Source: a virus. From it: DNA of 59,111 nt. The notes beneath the pieces were generated by a model. The model saw nothing but the letters and a program-made list of their open reading frames with translations, was not told the origin of the DNA and made no database searches. Location: IMG/VR virus record IMGVR_UViG_3300034375_011170, positions 1 to 59,111 of that record. One strand, given 5' to 3'. Position numbers and translations under genes: made by a program. Each line of letters starts with the position of its first letter. Position 1 is the first letter of the stretch. Shown here in pieces: positions 1-6,237 of the stretch.

Positions 1-37
1 AATGGCCGAATTGTAGATATGCTGTAGGCAAACAATT

Positions 38-65
38 CTCCTATGGTGTATCATAGCCATAGGAG
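38..65 (+). promoter_or_regulatory. hairpin hiding the endolysin ribosome-binding site
   Basis: CTCCTATGG (38-46) is fully complementary to CCATAGGAG (57-65), a 9-bp stem with a 10-nt loop. The right arm contains the AGGAG Shine-Dalgarno of the endolysin that starts at 72. Folding would block ribosome access. T4 gene e is known to use this logic to silence early read-through transcripts; its use here is inferred. Confidence 0.7.
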
Positions 66-71
66 AAACAC

Positions 72-773
72 ATGCGCAGAAGTATTACAAGGGAACAACA
101 GCAATATTTAAAAGACCTAGGACTATATCACGGTTCCATTGATGGACTTTGGGGAAGATTATCAGAAACAGCGGTAATGGCCTTTCAGGAAATGAATGGT
201 TTAACTGCTGACGGTATTATCGGACCAAATACTCGTCGTGCTATGTCTGAACATTTAGACAATGAATGGCGGGATAAAATAGAAAAACCTGCCAGTAAAA
301 ACCACTGGCCGAAAGAATCTACTGCATCTTTGATTGAATTTTATGGACAACCTGGATCCAGTAGAGTTAAATTAAAACTGCCTTATCAGATGAGATTATC
401 TTGGGATAAGGGTGTCATAATTAATTCAATGTCATGTCACGAAAAAGTAGCCCCATCTTTGAAAAGAATCTTCAATGATATCAAGAAAAACTATAGTATG
501 GACGAGATCAGAAAACATGGTTTTGATCTGTATGGTGGTTGTTATGTTGTCCGAAAGATCCGTGGCGGGAGCCGTTGGTCTACGCATTCTTGGGGATGTG
601 CCATTGACCTTGATCCGGCCAGGAATGGGCTAAGGACAAAATGGAAAGATGCTTATTTTAGCAGACCTGAATGTGCTAAATTTGTGGAAGCCTTCGAGAA
701 AGAAGGATGGTATTCTTTAGGTAAAAATAGAAACTATGATGCAATGCATTGGCAGGCGGCGTATCGTAATTAA
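72..773 (+). CDS. endolysin: peptidoglycan-binding domain plus M15-type peptidase
   Basis: Lysis enzyme of 233 residues predicted to cut peptide crosslinks of peptidoglycan. Residues 5-60 form a PG_binding_1-type repeat (LKDLGLYHGSIDGLWG, then TADGIIGPNTRRAM). The C-terminal half has the zinc-ligand pattern of M15 (VanY-like) peptidases: STHSWGCAIDLDPARN near residue 170 and MHWQ near 226. No signal peptide is seen, so it would need a holin. The start follows AGGAG at a 6-nt distance, and that site lies in a stable hairpin. The PAAR spike-tip gene follows 20 nt downstream. Confidence 0.88.
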   Translation: MRRSITREQQQYLKDLGLYHGSIDGLWGRLSETAVMAFQEMNGLTADGIIGPNTRRAMSEHLDNEWRDKIEKPASKNHWPKESTASLIEFYGQPGSSRVKLKLPYQMRLSWDKGVIINSMSCHEKVAPSLKRIFNDIKKNYSMDEIRKHGFDLYGGCYVVRKIRGGSRWSTHSWGCAIDLDPARNGLRTKWKDAYFSRPECAKFVEAFEKEGWYSLGKNRNYDAMHWQAAYRN

Positions 774-793
774 CTACTTATGAGAGTAATTTT

Positions 794-1090
794 ATGGTAG
801 GAATAGGTGTAAATTCTGGTAAAGATATTCATACAATCGGCAAACCAAATACTGCTGATGCCGTGGTAATATCTACCAAACAATCTACTGTATTTGCAGG
901 TGGGCAATTAGTGGCCACCGATGGCGATCCGGTAGAGCCTCATGGGGTTGGTGAGCATGCTGACCCCGAAACCGATAATGGAAGCTCAACAGTATTTTGT
1001 GTTGGAGTTCCCGTAAATAGAAAGGGTGATCCAGATACTTGTGGTCATCCCAGAGCAACAGGTGTAACAACAGTTACGGTTGGTCCATAG
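794..1090 (+). CDS. PAAR-repeat protein, baseplate spike tip
   Basis: 98-residue PAAR-domain protein, Gly/Val/Pro rich, with DAVVISTKQSTVFAGGQLVATDGD, PEPHG-like and CGHPRATG segments. His and Cys residues near the C-terminus would bind the metal at the cone tip. PAAR proteins cap the central tail spike (T4 gp5.4). It would sit on the beta-helical spike encoded far downstream at 51535-52278. Its position beside the endolysin suggests late expression. Confidence 0.8.
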   Translation: MVGIGVNSGKDIHTIGKPNTADAVVISTKQSTVFAGGQLVATDGDPVEPHGVGEHADPETDNGSSTVFCVGVPVNRKGDPDTCGHPRATGVTTVTVGP

Positions 1091-1109
1091 AAAAATTAGG
1101 AGATAGAAT

Positions 1110-1880
1110 ATGGAATTGAGTAGGCGAACGTTTATTGCAGGATTATTTGGAGGAGCCACGGCCACCTTTGTTAGACCTGTGGTGGCATCAACCCCGATTG
1201 CCGGGATGGACAATATTTTGGATGCATTCCCTGTTATGAAAATGGAGGATTCTACTTCAAAATTAAATTTCTTTATGAGACATTTGGTTCGTGAGGGTGA
1301 TGACGAAGAATCGATTTTAGGTGGAGGCTTTCAGATCGATAAAGTATCAACAGATGATGCGGTTGATAGGGAAACAATTACTTCGTATTTGAAAGAAAAA
1401 ATCCCGTATATTGATGATGTGGGTGAAATTAAATCTATCAATGATGTTTATATGAGTATTCTTAGATGCAAAAACAATATTGTAAAAGCTTGCAGAAGAA
1501 AAATGGGCAATTACTACTTTTATAATGAAGAAGATGAAGAAATGGTCATTTTCTATGCAGGAAATACTATTATGGATTCTCCTATTCTAGCAAATGACAA
1601 AACGGGATATAATGTCAATCCATTTGAAGGTGGATATGAGAAATATTTCTGTCGATTTAAGCTTAAAAAGGAATTGTATGAAGAATGGTTGAATAGTGAA
1701 GACGCTTTGGAAAAGGCTAATTTACGACCGCACAGTCATTTATTTCCAGTAATTGAAAAATATGCCAATGAACAAAGACAAAATCTTGCCAAACATGGAC
1801 ACGTAGGATCTCCGTCGGTAAAGAGTAATATTCCGCCTTTAAGTGATAGTTACAAATCTGCTATTAATACCGGAGTTTAG
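1110..1880 (+). CDS. unknown protein with twin-arginine (Tat) signal
   Basis: 256 residues. The N-terminus has a twin-arginine motif, S-R-R-T-F-I at residues 4-9, then a weakly hydrophobic Gly/Ala-rich stretch and a VVAS-type cleavage region near residue 27. This predicts export in folded form by the host Tat system. The mature part is acidic and Lys-rich with no motif I recognise. AGGAG precedes the start. Tat signals are rare in phage proteins; the position beside lysis and spike genes hints at an envelope role, which is inference. Confidence 0.65.
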   Translation: MELSRRTFIAGLFGGATATFVRPVVASTPIAGMDNILDAFPVMKMEDSTSKLNFFMRHLVREGDDEESILGGGFQIDKVSTDDAVDRETITSYLKEKIPYIDDVGEIKSINDVYMSILRCKNNIVKACRRKMGNYYFYNEEDEEMVIFYAGNTIMDSPILANDKTGYNVNPFEGGYEKYFCRFKLKKELYEEWLNSEDALEKANLRPHSHLFPVIEKYANEQRQNLAKHGHVGSPSVKSNIPPLSDSYKSAINTGV

Positions 1881-1883
1881 ATA

Positions 1884-2441
1884 GTGAAACTAATGGTTGT
1901 GGGTCATGGTCGTCATGGCAAAGATACAGTATCCGAAATTCTTCGAGATCACTTTGGATTAACATTTCAAAGTAGTTCTCAGTTTTGTTGTGATTTATTT
2001 ATTTTTGACGAACTGAAAGATAAGTATGGATACAAAACTTCGAAAGAATGTTATGACGACCGCCACAATCATAGATCTGAATGGTTTGATTTGATTTGCG
2101 ATTATAATAAAAATGATCTGGCCCGTTTGGGTAAGGCTTTATACGAACAATATGATGTATATTGTGGGTTAAGGAACAAACATGAGTTAGGTTCTTTAAA
2201 AAGAACAGGAATTATTGATGCAGTAATTTGGGTTGACCGCTCAAAACGAGAACCGCTTGAATCAAATAAAAGTATGACAATAACTAAAGATATGGCCGAT
2301 TATTGTATTAATAATAACGGAACCCTAGAAGAATTACAAGTTAATGTATATAATTTAATGTTTATGCTTTCTTTAGAAAAAGAGATTAATTATGGTATTT
2401 ACCGAAAAACAACTAAACGAAATAATCGAACTTTTAACTGA
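1884..2441 (+). CDS. deoxynucleoside monophosphate kinase-like P-loop protein
   Basis: 185 residues. The Walker A is GHGRHGKDT at residues 7-15, the GxxxxGKD[ST] pattern of T4 gp1-type dNMP kinases, which phosphorylate dNMPs for phage DNA synthesis. DAVIWVDRS near 114 fits the second nucleotide-binding strand. It is shorter than T4 gp1 (241 residues). The start is GTG at 1884, placed 8 nt after GGAG at the end of the preceding gene; an ATG three codons later is the alternative. Its 3' end overlaps the next gene by 50 nt. Confidence 0.72.
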   Translation: MKLMVVGHGRHGKDTVSEILRDHFGLTFQSSSQFCCDLFIFDELKDKYGYKTSKECYDDRHNHRSEWFDLICDYNKNDLARLGKALYEQYDVYCGLRNKHELGSLKRTGIIDAVIWVDRSKREPLESNKSMTITKDMADYCINNNGTLEELQVNVYNLMFMLSLEKEINYGIYRKTTKRNNRTFN

Positions 2442-2898
2442 GTATGATAATAATACAAAAATTTATCTAGGTTGCGATTCTGTGGTAAACAATACTGAAG
2501 ATAAAAAGAAAATGGGAAAATACGCAACTGTCGCTATTATTCATCTAAATGGTAAAAATGGTTGTAAAATCTTCTCAAGCATTTCGTATGAGCCTGATTA
2601 TGACCTTAAAAAGAATCGTCCAAAAATGCGTATGATGAACGAAGTTATGAAAGTTTGCGAATTGTATAATCAATTGGCACCTTTGGTGGATGAGTATGAT
2701 ATTTCTATTCACTTGGATATTAATGAGGATGAAAAACATGGATCTTCCTGCGCAATAAAAGAAGCGGCAGGATATGTTCTTGGAGTCACTGGCTTAACCG
2801 AAGATAAGATTAAGTTCAAGCCGCATTCTTGGGCAAGTTCATTCGGCGCTGACCGTGTTGCCAACAAGGGTCATACAGTTTATAGAAAGGCTGCTTGA
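2392..2898 (+). CDS. RNase H-fold protein, YkuK/DUF458-like
   Basis: 168 residues. YLGCDSVV (about 25-32), HLDINEDE (about 104-111) and a C-terminal GADRVANKG fit the acidic pattern of the RNase H-like DUF458 (YkuK) family, whose substrate is not well known. The first ATG overlaps the kinase gene by 50 nt; TTATTTAGA-type sequence upstream gives no better start. Assignment rests on motif recognition only. Confidence 0.55.
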   Translation: MVFTEKQLNEIIELLTEYDNNTKIYLGCDSVVNNTEDKKKMGKYATVAIIHLNGKNGCKIFSSISYEPDYDLKKNRPKMRMMNEVMKVCELYNQLAPLVDEYDISIHLDINEDEKHGSSCAIKEAAGYVLGVTGLTEDKIKFKPHSWASSFGADRVANKGHTVYRKAA

Positions 2899-2901
2899 TT
2901 T

Positions 2902-3156
2902 ATGAAAGTTAAAGATTTACTAGAACAACTAAATCATTATAATGATATTAGTCCTGATATGGAAATCATTATTAGTTGTGACGCCGAAGGAAATAAATAT
3001 TCACCGCTTTGTCAAGTAGATGACGCATATTATGTGCCATATTCGTCATGTTCTGGAGATGTTTATTATGAGTATAATCTTCAGGAAGAATATGACGATT
3101 ATGCTGATGAAATTCGCAGCAATCCATTGGCATTGATACTCTATCCTAATAACTAA
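2902..3156 (+). CDS. small conserved phage protein, unknown
   Basis: 84 residues, acidic, with the layout KVKDLLEQL, then DMEIIISCD, then ALILYPNN seen in many small phage proteins of unknown function. It lies 3 nt after the RNase H-like gene, so it is probably in the same operon. No membrane segment or catalytic motif is visible. Confidence 0.7.
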   Translation: MKVKDLLEQLNHYNDISPDMEIIISCDAEGNKYSPLCQVDDAYYVPYSSCSGDVYYEYNLQEEYDDYADEIRSNPLALILYPNN

Positions 3157-3166
3157 AGGAATAAAC

Positions 3167-3319
3167 ATGAACAAAAGCAATGTACTAATGTTAAAGCAGA
3201 TGCTCAAAGAAGCAAACAAACAACTAAAAGAATATACTGCTTTTCATGACGAATCAAATATTCTGAAAACTCAAACTGAAATTGAAACTCTACAAAAAGA
3301 ACTGAAGAAATACGGATGA
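3167..3319 (+). CDS. small coiled-coil protein, unknown
   Basis: 50 residues, starting MNKSNVLMLKQML, rich in Lys, Glu, Leu and Gln and predicted to be fully helical. AAAGGA precedes the ATG by 6 nt. It ends in TGATG, overlapping the next start, which implies translational coupling. Confidence 0.6.
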   Translation: MNKSNVLMLKQMLKEANKQLKEYTAFHDESNILKTQTEIETLQKELKKYG

Positions 3320-3492
3320 TGTGTGTAAATCAAGAATTAATTCAAAACATTTTTAATGTAATGAGTATTACTTCTGAGAAGGCCACTAATTACAAATTAG
3401 TTGAAACTCAAAGTCATATTGGACAGGTCTTTTTTCTAACCTTTGATATGGTAGGATGTACATGCGAAGTTGATGTTACCCCGAAAAATTAA
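3319..3492 (+). CDS. small protein, unknown
   Basis: 57 residues, starting MCVNQELIQNIF. Its ATG shares an A with the preceding TGA stop. It ends 20 nt before the promoter of the tRNA array. The C-terminal half (QVFFLTFDMVGCTCEVDVTP) looks like a short beta hairpin. I recognise no family. Confidence 0.5.
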   Translation: MCVNQELIQNIFNVMSITSEKATNYKLVETQSHIGQVFFLTFDMVGCTCEVDVTPKN

Positions 3493-3511
3493 TGAAATTC
3501 ATAAAAACTTC

Positions 3512-3540
3512 TTTACTTTTTAACCTAAATAAACTACAAT
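3512..3540 (+). promoter_or_regulatory. early-type promoter for the first tRNA block
   Basis: TTTACT at 3512-3517, 17-nt spacer, TACAAT at 3535-3540, directly before tRNA-Tyr. Confidence 0.7.
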
Positions 3541-3556
3541 AATGAAAATTAAATAA

Positions 3557-3642
3557 GGGTGTGCGGTGAAGTTGGAGAGTCGCGGTGGGCTGTAAACCCA
3601 CCCCTTTATGGTGAGTAGGTTCGAATCCTTCCACACCCACCA
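3557..3642 (+). tRNA. tRNA-Tyr (GTA)
   Basis: Acceptor GGGTGTG pairs with CACACCC. The anticodon loop CTGTAAA lies in a GGTGGG/CCCACC stem, followed by a long variable arm as expected for Tyr. The T-loop is canonical and CCA is encoded. Confidence 0.93.
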
Positions 3643-3660
3643 TAATTCTAGGAGGCTAAT

Positions 3661-3843
3661 ATGCATACTATCTATATCCTATTAGGTGGTCATGAATACG
3701 AAAGCACTCATGTAATTGCAGTATTTGATGATAAAGATTTGGCATATAAAGAATTAGAAGTTGCCAATAAGCAAGAAGAATGTTATGGGTATGACTATTG
3801 TTATATCGATAAAAAGGTCTTGAATAAAAGACCGGAAGTATAA
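3661..3843 (+). CDS. small phage protein, unknown
   Basis: 60 residues, starting MHTIYILLGGHEYESTHV, with an AVFDDKDLAYKEL segment. This matches a common type of small phage protein that senses nothing known. AGGAGG precedes the ATG. It is embedded between tRNA-Tyr and tRNA-Ala. Confidence 0.65.
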   Translation: MHTIYILLGGHEYESTHVIAVFDDKDLAYKELEVANKQEECYGYDYCYIDKKVLNKRPEV

Positions 3844-3872
3844 TGCGCCAGTAACGTCGTTAGTCGGAATTT

Positions 3873-3946
3873 GGGGCTGGTCTATGGGTAGCGGTTGATC
3901 CTTGCAAGATCGACGTCAGAGGGTTCGATTCCCTCCAGCTCCACCA
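3873..3946 (+). tRNA. tRNA-Ala (TGC)
   Basis: Acceptor GGGGCTG/CAGCTCC, anticodon loop CTTGCAA in a TGATC/GATCG stem, T-arm GAGGG/CCCTC, CCA encoded. Confidence 0.92.
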
Positions 3947-3992
3947 AACAAAGGGATACCATAATATGGCAACCGGTTGCTGGTATCTAACG

Positions 3993-4050
3993 ACCGAACT
4001 CCCTGGCATGGTCTAGTCACCATGTTATAGTTCGGTCCTCTAATGAGAGG
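3993..4050 (+). other. stacked hairpins between tRNAs
   Basis: ACCGAACT (3993-4000) pairs with AGTTCGGT (4029-4036). Inside it CATGGT (4007-4012) pairs with ACCATG (4019-4024). CCTCTAATGAGAGG at 4037-4050 forms a further hairpin. No ORF is present. This may be processing signals or a small structured RNA. Confidence 0.5.
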
Positions 4051-4146
4051 GTAATATTAGGGCATGGTTAGACGGGGCCTTATGGTCTCGTGAGGTGTTA
4101 TCGCCATCGGGTGAATGTAACGGGGTCTAATCAAATTATACTTGGT

Positions 4147-4224
4147 CTGGGCGTAGTTCAGTCTGGTCAGAATGCTCGCCTTGGAAGCGAGTGGTCGGAG
4201 GTTCGAATCCTCCCGCCCAGACCA
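4147..4224 (+). tRNA. tRNA-Pro (TGG)
   Basis: Acceptor CTGGGCG/CGCCCAG, starting with C as is usual for proline. Anticodon loop CTTGGAA in CTCGC/GCGAG. CCA encoded. Confidence 0.92.
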
Positions 4225-4237
4225 AGTATAATAAATT

Positions 4238-4312
4238 GCAGTTGTAGTATAATGGCTATTATGTCTGGCTTCCAACCAGAGGATGAGGGTTCGATTCCCT
4301 CCAGCTGCTCCA
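4238..4312 (+). tRNA. tRNA-Gly (TCC)
   Basis: Acceptor GCAGTTG/CAGCTGC, anticodon loop CTTCCAA, T-arm GAGGG/CCCTC, discriminator T, CCA encoded. Confidence 0.92.
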
Positions 4313-4318
4313 AGGCAC

Positions 4319-4397
4319 GGGTTAGCACACTTAGCCTCTTAATCGAGGAAGATTGTTCTTTCTAGATAAGTTCAATCAAGGTGGAAAGGGCTAACCC
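4319..4397 (+). ncRNA. tRNA-like element without CCA
   Basis: GGGTTAGC (4319-4326) pairs with GCTAACCC (4390-4397), enclosing about 63 nt between tRNA-Gly and tRNA-Asp. An internal CCTC/GAGG stem carries TTAATC, and GATTG pairs with CAATC. There is no canonical T-loop and no CCA. It could be a degenerate Leu-type tRNA or another structured RNA. Confidence 0.5.
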
Positions 4398-4406
4398 TAA
4401 ATAAAT

Positions 4407-4482
4407 GCTCGTGTAGCTCAATCGGGAGAGCGTCGGTCTGTCGAACCGAAGGCAGTGGGATCGAAACCCATCACGAGCGCCA
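4407..4482 (+). tRNA. tRNA-Asp (GTC)
   Basis: Acceptor GCTCGTG/CACGAGC, anticodon loop CTGTCGA, discriminator G as expected for Asp, CCA encoded. The T-loop reads ATCGAAA, so the usual T54 is A. Confidence 0.9.
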
Positions 4483-4488
4483 TTTTAT

Positions 4489-4565
4489 GTTGGCCGTAGC
4501 TCAGTTGGTAGAGCGCCAGTTTGTGGTACTGGACGTCGCGGGTTCGAGCCCCGTCGGTCACCCCA
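4489..4565 (+). tRNA. tRNA-His (GTG)
   Basis: Anticodon loop TTGTGGT in CCAGT/ACTGG. An extra 5' G pairs with the 3' C before CCA, the His identity feature. The next pair is a T-C mismatch, so the acceptor stem is slightly imperfect. Confidence 0.88.
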
Positions 4566-4580
4566 AATGAAAGTTATGAT

Positions 4581-4949
4581 ATGAACAGTGGTAAATATAA
4601 AATTGGAATTGATTATGACTTCTACAAAGAAAGTATCTACAAAGTAGAATTTAACGATTTTTTATCTGAACATCATCCAGATAGTCTATTGGAAACCGAT
4701 GGTTATCAATTGTTCGAGATTCATACCGGTGAATATGCCGGTCTTATTTTTGGCGTTAAAAACCTAGAAGTTATTGAGGTCGAAGGTCAGGCCGATGATA
4801 TGGTAACTTTTGAGTATGATACAATCATTCCTCATAACCCATATCCTGGTATAGATACTGGACCTATTGTGGAAGAATATTTGAAGCATTTTGTTTTGAA
4901 TACTCTTGAAAATGAAGCGAATAGAATGAAAGATTTAATGCAGGATTAG
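4581..4949 (+). CDS. unknown acidic protein between tRNAs
   Basis: 122 residues, starting MNSGKYKIGIDYDF, strongly acidic, with many Asp/Glu/Tyr. It has no recognised motif. The ATG at 4581 was chosen because upstream codons lie inside tRNA-His. Its last codons overlap the 5' end of tRNA-Val, whose first base is 4940. Confidence 0.65.
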   Translation: MNSGKYKIGIDYDFYKESIYKVEFNDFLSEHHPDSLLETDGYQLFEIHTGEYAGLIFGVKNLEVIEVEGQADDMVTFEYDTIIPHNPYPGIDTGPIVEEYLKHFVLNTLENEANRMKDLMQD

Positions 4950-5014
4950 CTCAGGGGTAGAGCGTCTGTTTTACACGCAGAATGTCAGTGGTTCGATTCC
5001 ACTATCCTGTACCA
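4940..5014 (+). tRNA. tRNA-Val (TAC)
   Basis: Acceptor GCAGGAT/ATCCTGT, anticodon loop TTTACAC in TCTGT/GCAGA, T-arm AGTGG/CCACT, CCA encoded. The 5' end overlaps the preceding ORF by 10 nt. Confidence 0.88.
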
Positions 5015-5018
5015 AATT

Positions 5019-5094
5019 GCTAAGATAGCTCAGTTGGTAGAGCACCTGATTAAAGATCAGGGTGTCGGAGGTTCGATTCCTCCTTTTAGCACCA
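5019..5094 (+). tRNA. tRNA-Phe with AAA anticodon
   Basis: Acceptor GCTAAGA/TTTTAGC. The anticodon stem CCTGA/TCAGG is perfect and the loop TTAAAGA puts AAA at 5052-5054. The body resembles bacterial tRNA-Phe, where GAA is normal. CCA encoded. Confidence 0.85.
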
Positions 5095-5101
5095 TATTAA
5101 A

Positions 5102-5143
5102 GGAGTCGGGGCAGGATGGTAATGCAGCGGATTGAAATTTCAT
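5102..5143 (+). tRNA. 5' half of an interrupted tRNA (Phe GAA-like)
   Basis: Starts with acceptor strand GGAGTCG, then a D-arm GCA-loop-TGC, then GCGGA with a TTGAAAT loop. The matching 3' half with CGGCTCC, which completes all seven acceptor pairs, is at 5871-5905. A homing endonuclease gene and a tRNA-Ser lie between the halves. Confidence 0.6.
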
Positions 5144-5146
5144 TTG

Positions 5147-5154
5147 TATAAATA
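5147..5154 (+). promoter_or_regulatory. T4-type late promoter before homing endonuclease
   Basis: Exact TATAAATA, the T4 late consensus, about 64 nt before the endonuclease start. T4 homing endonuclease genes are often under late promoters. Confidence 0.6.
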
Positions 5155-5159
5155 GTAAT

Positions 5160-5189
5160 GTAGGTCACGATGTTGGCGCATCTACCTAC
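5160..5189 (+). promoter_or_regulatory. leader hairpin of homing endonuclease gene
   Basis: GTAGGT (5160-5165) pairs with ACCTAC (5184-5189), and inside it GATG (5169-5172) pairs with CATC (5179-5182). It lies between the late motif and the coding start. Confidence 0.5.
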
Positions 5190-5217
5190 TCTAGAAATAC
5201 AAAGGGAGATTTCCAGC

Positions 5218-5826
5218 ATGAAACTATTTATTTGTCAATTCTGCGGCAGGGAAACAACTAATCCTGGTGCCAATAAAAAACATGAGATTGGTTGTAGGAA
5301 TAACCCAAATTCAAAAATTTGTGGCGGTAATAAAAAAGGGTATGTTCCTTGGAATACTGGAAAAGTGGGTGTACAAACTGCTTGGAATAAGGGTAAACCT
5401 GGAACATTTAGAGGTAAGAAACACACAGCAGAAACCAAAAGAAAGATGTCTGAGAGCAAAAAAGCATTATACGCTACTGGATGGGAGTGTATCGCTGGAA
5501 GATGTCCAAAATATGATTATGAGTCCCCTATTGCCGGAAAGATAAAGGTAGATGGTAGTTGGGAATTGGCATTTTGTGAATTTGCTGATAAAATGCAATT
5601 AAACTGGGAAAGAAATAAAAAACGTTTTCCGTACACTAAACCAGATGGAACTAAATCTACGTATCAACCAGATTTCTATGTAAAAGAATTAAAGTCTTAT
5701 ATTGAAGTCAAAGGATATGAAACAGATTTAGATAAGGCTAAATGGGAACATTTTCCCGAAAATCTGATAGTGCTTCGAAAGAAAGAAATCGGTGGGTTGG
5801 ATGAGTGGTTTGCTAAACCGTCATAG
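5218..5826 (+). CDS. homing endonuclease, NUMOD3 plus VSR-like nuclease
   Basis: 202 residues. An N-terminal zinc finger has C7, C10 and a distal H/C pair (KHEIGC). Residues about 50-85 hold NUMOD3 DNA-binding motifs (WNTGK, WNKGKPG, GKKHTAETKRKMSESKKA). The C-terminal half resembles VSR/PD-(D/E)XK homing nucleases: YQPDFYV and YIEVKGY supply the acidic and Lys residues. The start at 5218 follows GGGAG; an earlier ATG at 5170 lies inside the leader hairpin. The last 36 nt form the 5' part of tRNA-Ser(GCT). It separates two halves of a tRNA. Confidence 0.82.
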   Translation: MKLFICQFCGRETTNPGANKKHEIGCRNNPNSKICGGNKKGYVPWNTGKVGVQTAWNKGKPGTFRGKKHTAETKRKMSESKKALYATGWECIAGRCPKYDYESPIAGKIKVDGSWELAFCEFADKMQLNWERNKKRFPYTKPDGTKSTYQPDFYVKELKSYIEVKGYETDLDKAKWEHFPENLIVLRKKEIGGLDEWFAKPS

Positions 5827-5870
5827 GATTAAAAGTTCTATCGAGGGTTCGAATCCCTCACTCACCGCCA
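5791..5870 (+). tRNA. tRNA-Ser (GCT) with reduced D-arm
   Basis: Acceptor GGTGGGT/ACTCACC, anticodon loop TTTGCTAA in GTGGT/ACCGT, variable arm ATAG/CTAT, T-arm GAGGG/CCCTC, GCCA end. Only 7 nt separate acceptor and anticodon stems, so no normal D-arm can form in this fold. The 5' half is also the end of the endonuclease ORF. Confidence 0.65.
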
Positions 5871-5905
5871 AGGTTCACTGGGTTCGACTCCCAGCGGCTC
5901 CGCCA
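5871..5905 (+). tRNA. 3' half of an interrupted tRNA
   Basis: T-arm CTGGG/CCCAG with loop TTCGACT, acceptor strand CGGCTCC and GCCA. It abuts the end of tRNA-Ser(GCT) and has no 5' half nearby. Its acceptor strand pairs with GGAGTCG at 5102-5108. Confidence 0.6.
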
Positions 5906-5910
5906 AAATT

Positions 5911-6004
5911 GGATGATTAACCAGAGCGGCCTCTGGACCTGTCTTGAAAACAGTGTGGTCGGGTTAGAAGCCCGATTGGGGATCGACACCTCAATCATCC
6001 GCCA
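5911..6004 (+). tRNA. tRNA-Ser (TGA)
   Basis: Acceptor GGATGAT/ATCATCC, anticodon loop CTTGAAA, long variable arm GGTCGGGTT-AGAA-GCCCGATT, GCCA encoded. The T-loop is ATCGACA. Confidence 0.88.
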
Positions 6005-6028
6005 ACTTCTAAAATAGGAAAATAGATA

Positions 6029-6106
6029 ATGGAAACTGGAGATATAATTCTTGTTTTAATTTTAACATCGGCTATTTTCTATATTATGTTTTGGAGCACA
6101 GGCTGA
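6029..6106 (+). CDS. 25-residue membrane peptide
   Basis: METGDII followed by a hydrophobic stretch to residue 22, so nearly the whole peptide is one membrane segment. AGGAAAA lies 7-12 nt upstream. The end of the ORF overlaps the start of tRNA-Cys. Its size makes it a modest-confidence call; small phage membrane peptides often act as inhibitors or lysis factors, but nothing here shows that. Confidence 0.4.
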   Translation: METGDIILVLILTSAIFYIMFWSTG

Positions 6107-6167
6107 CTGAGTAGGCGGTGGATTGCAAATCCACATTAGGTAGGTTTGATTCCTACGTGTTCCTCCA
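6093..6167 (+). tRNA. tRNA-Cys (GCA)
   Basis: Acceptor GGAGCAC/GTGTTCC, anticodon loop TTGCAAA in GTGGA/TCCAC, discriminator T (expected for Cys is U73), CCA encoded. Confidence 0.92.
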
Positions 6168-6180
6168 ACATAAAAAACGC

Positions 6181-6209
6181 TTGACTTCGCTTTTGATATA
6201 AACTATAAT
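6181..6209 (+). promoter_or_regulatory. early-type promoter
   Basis: TTGACT at 6181-6186, 17-nt spacer, TATAAT at 6204-6209, followed by the shared leader GTATAAATTGATAAGG before the gene at 6238. Confidence 0.85.
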
Positions 6210-6237
6210 ATGAGTATAAATTGATAAGGAGTGATAA

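Noticed and set aside
4057-4275. Minus-strand ORF across tRNA-Pro and tRNA-Gly
   Set aside because: It is antisense to two clear tRNAs and encodes the peptide expected from reading tRNA genes backwards.
5102-5905. Group I intron in a tRNA anticodon loop
   Set aside because: The endonuclease gene and tRNA-Ser fill nearly all the gap, leaving no room for the conserved intron core.
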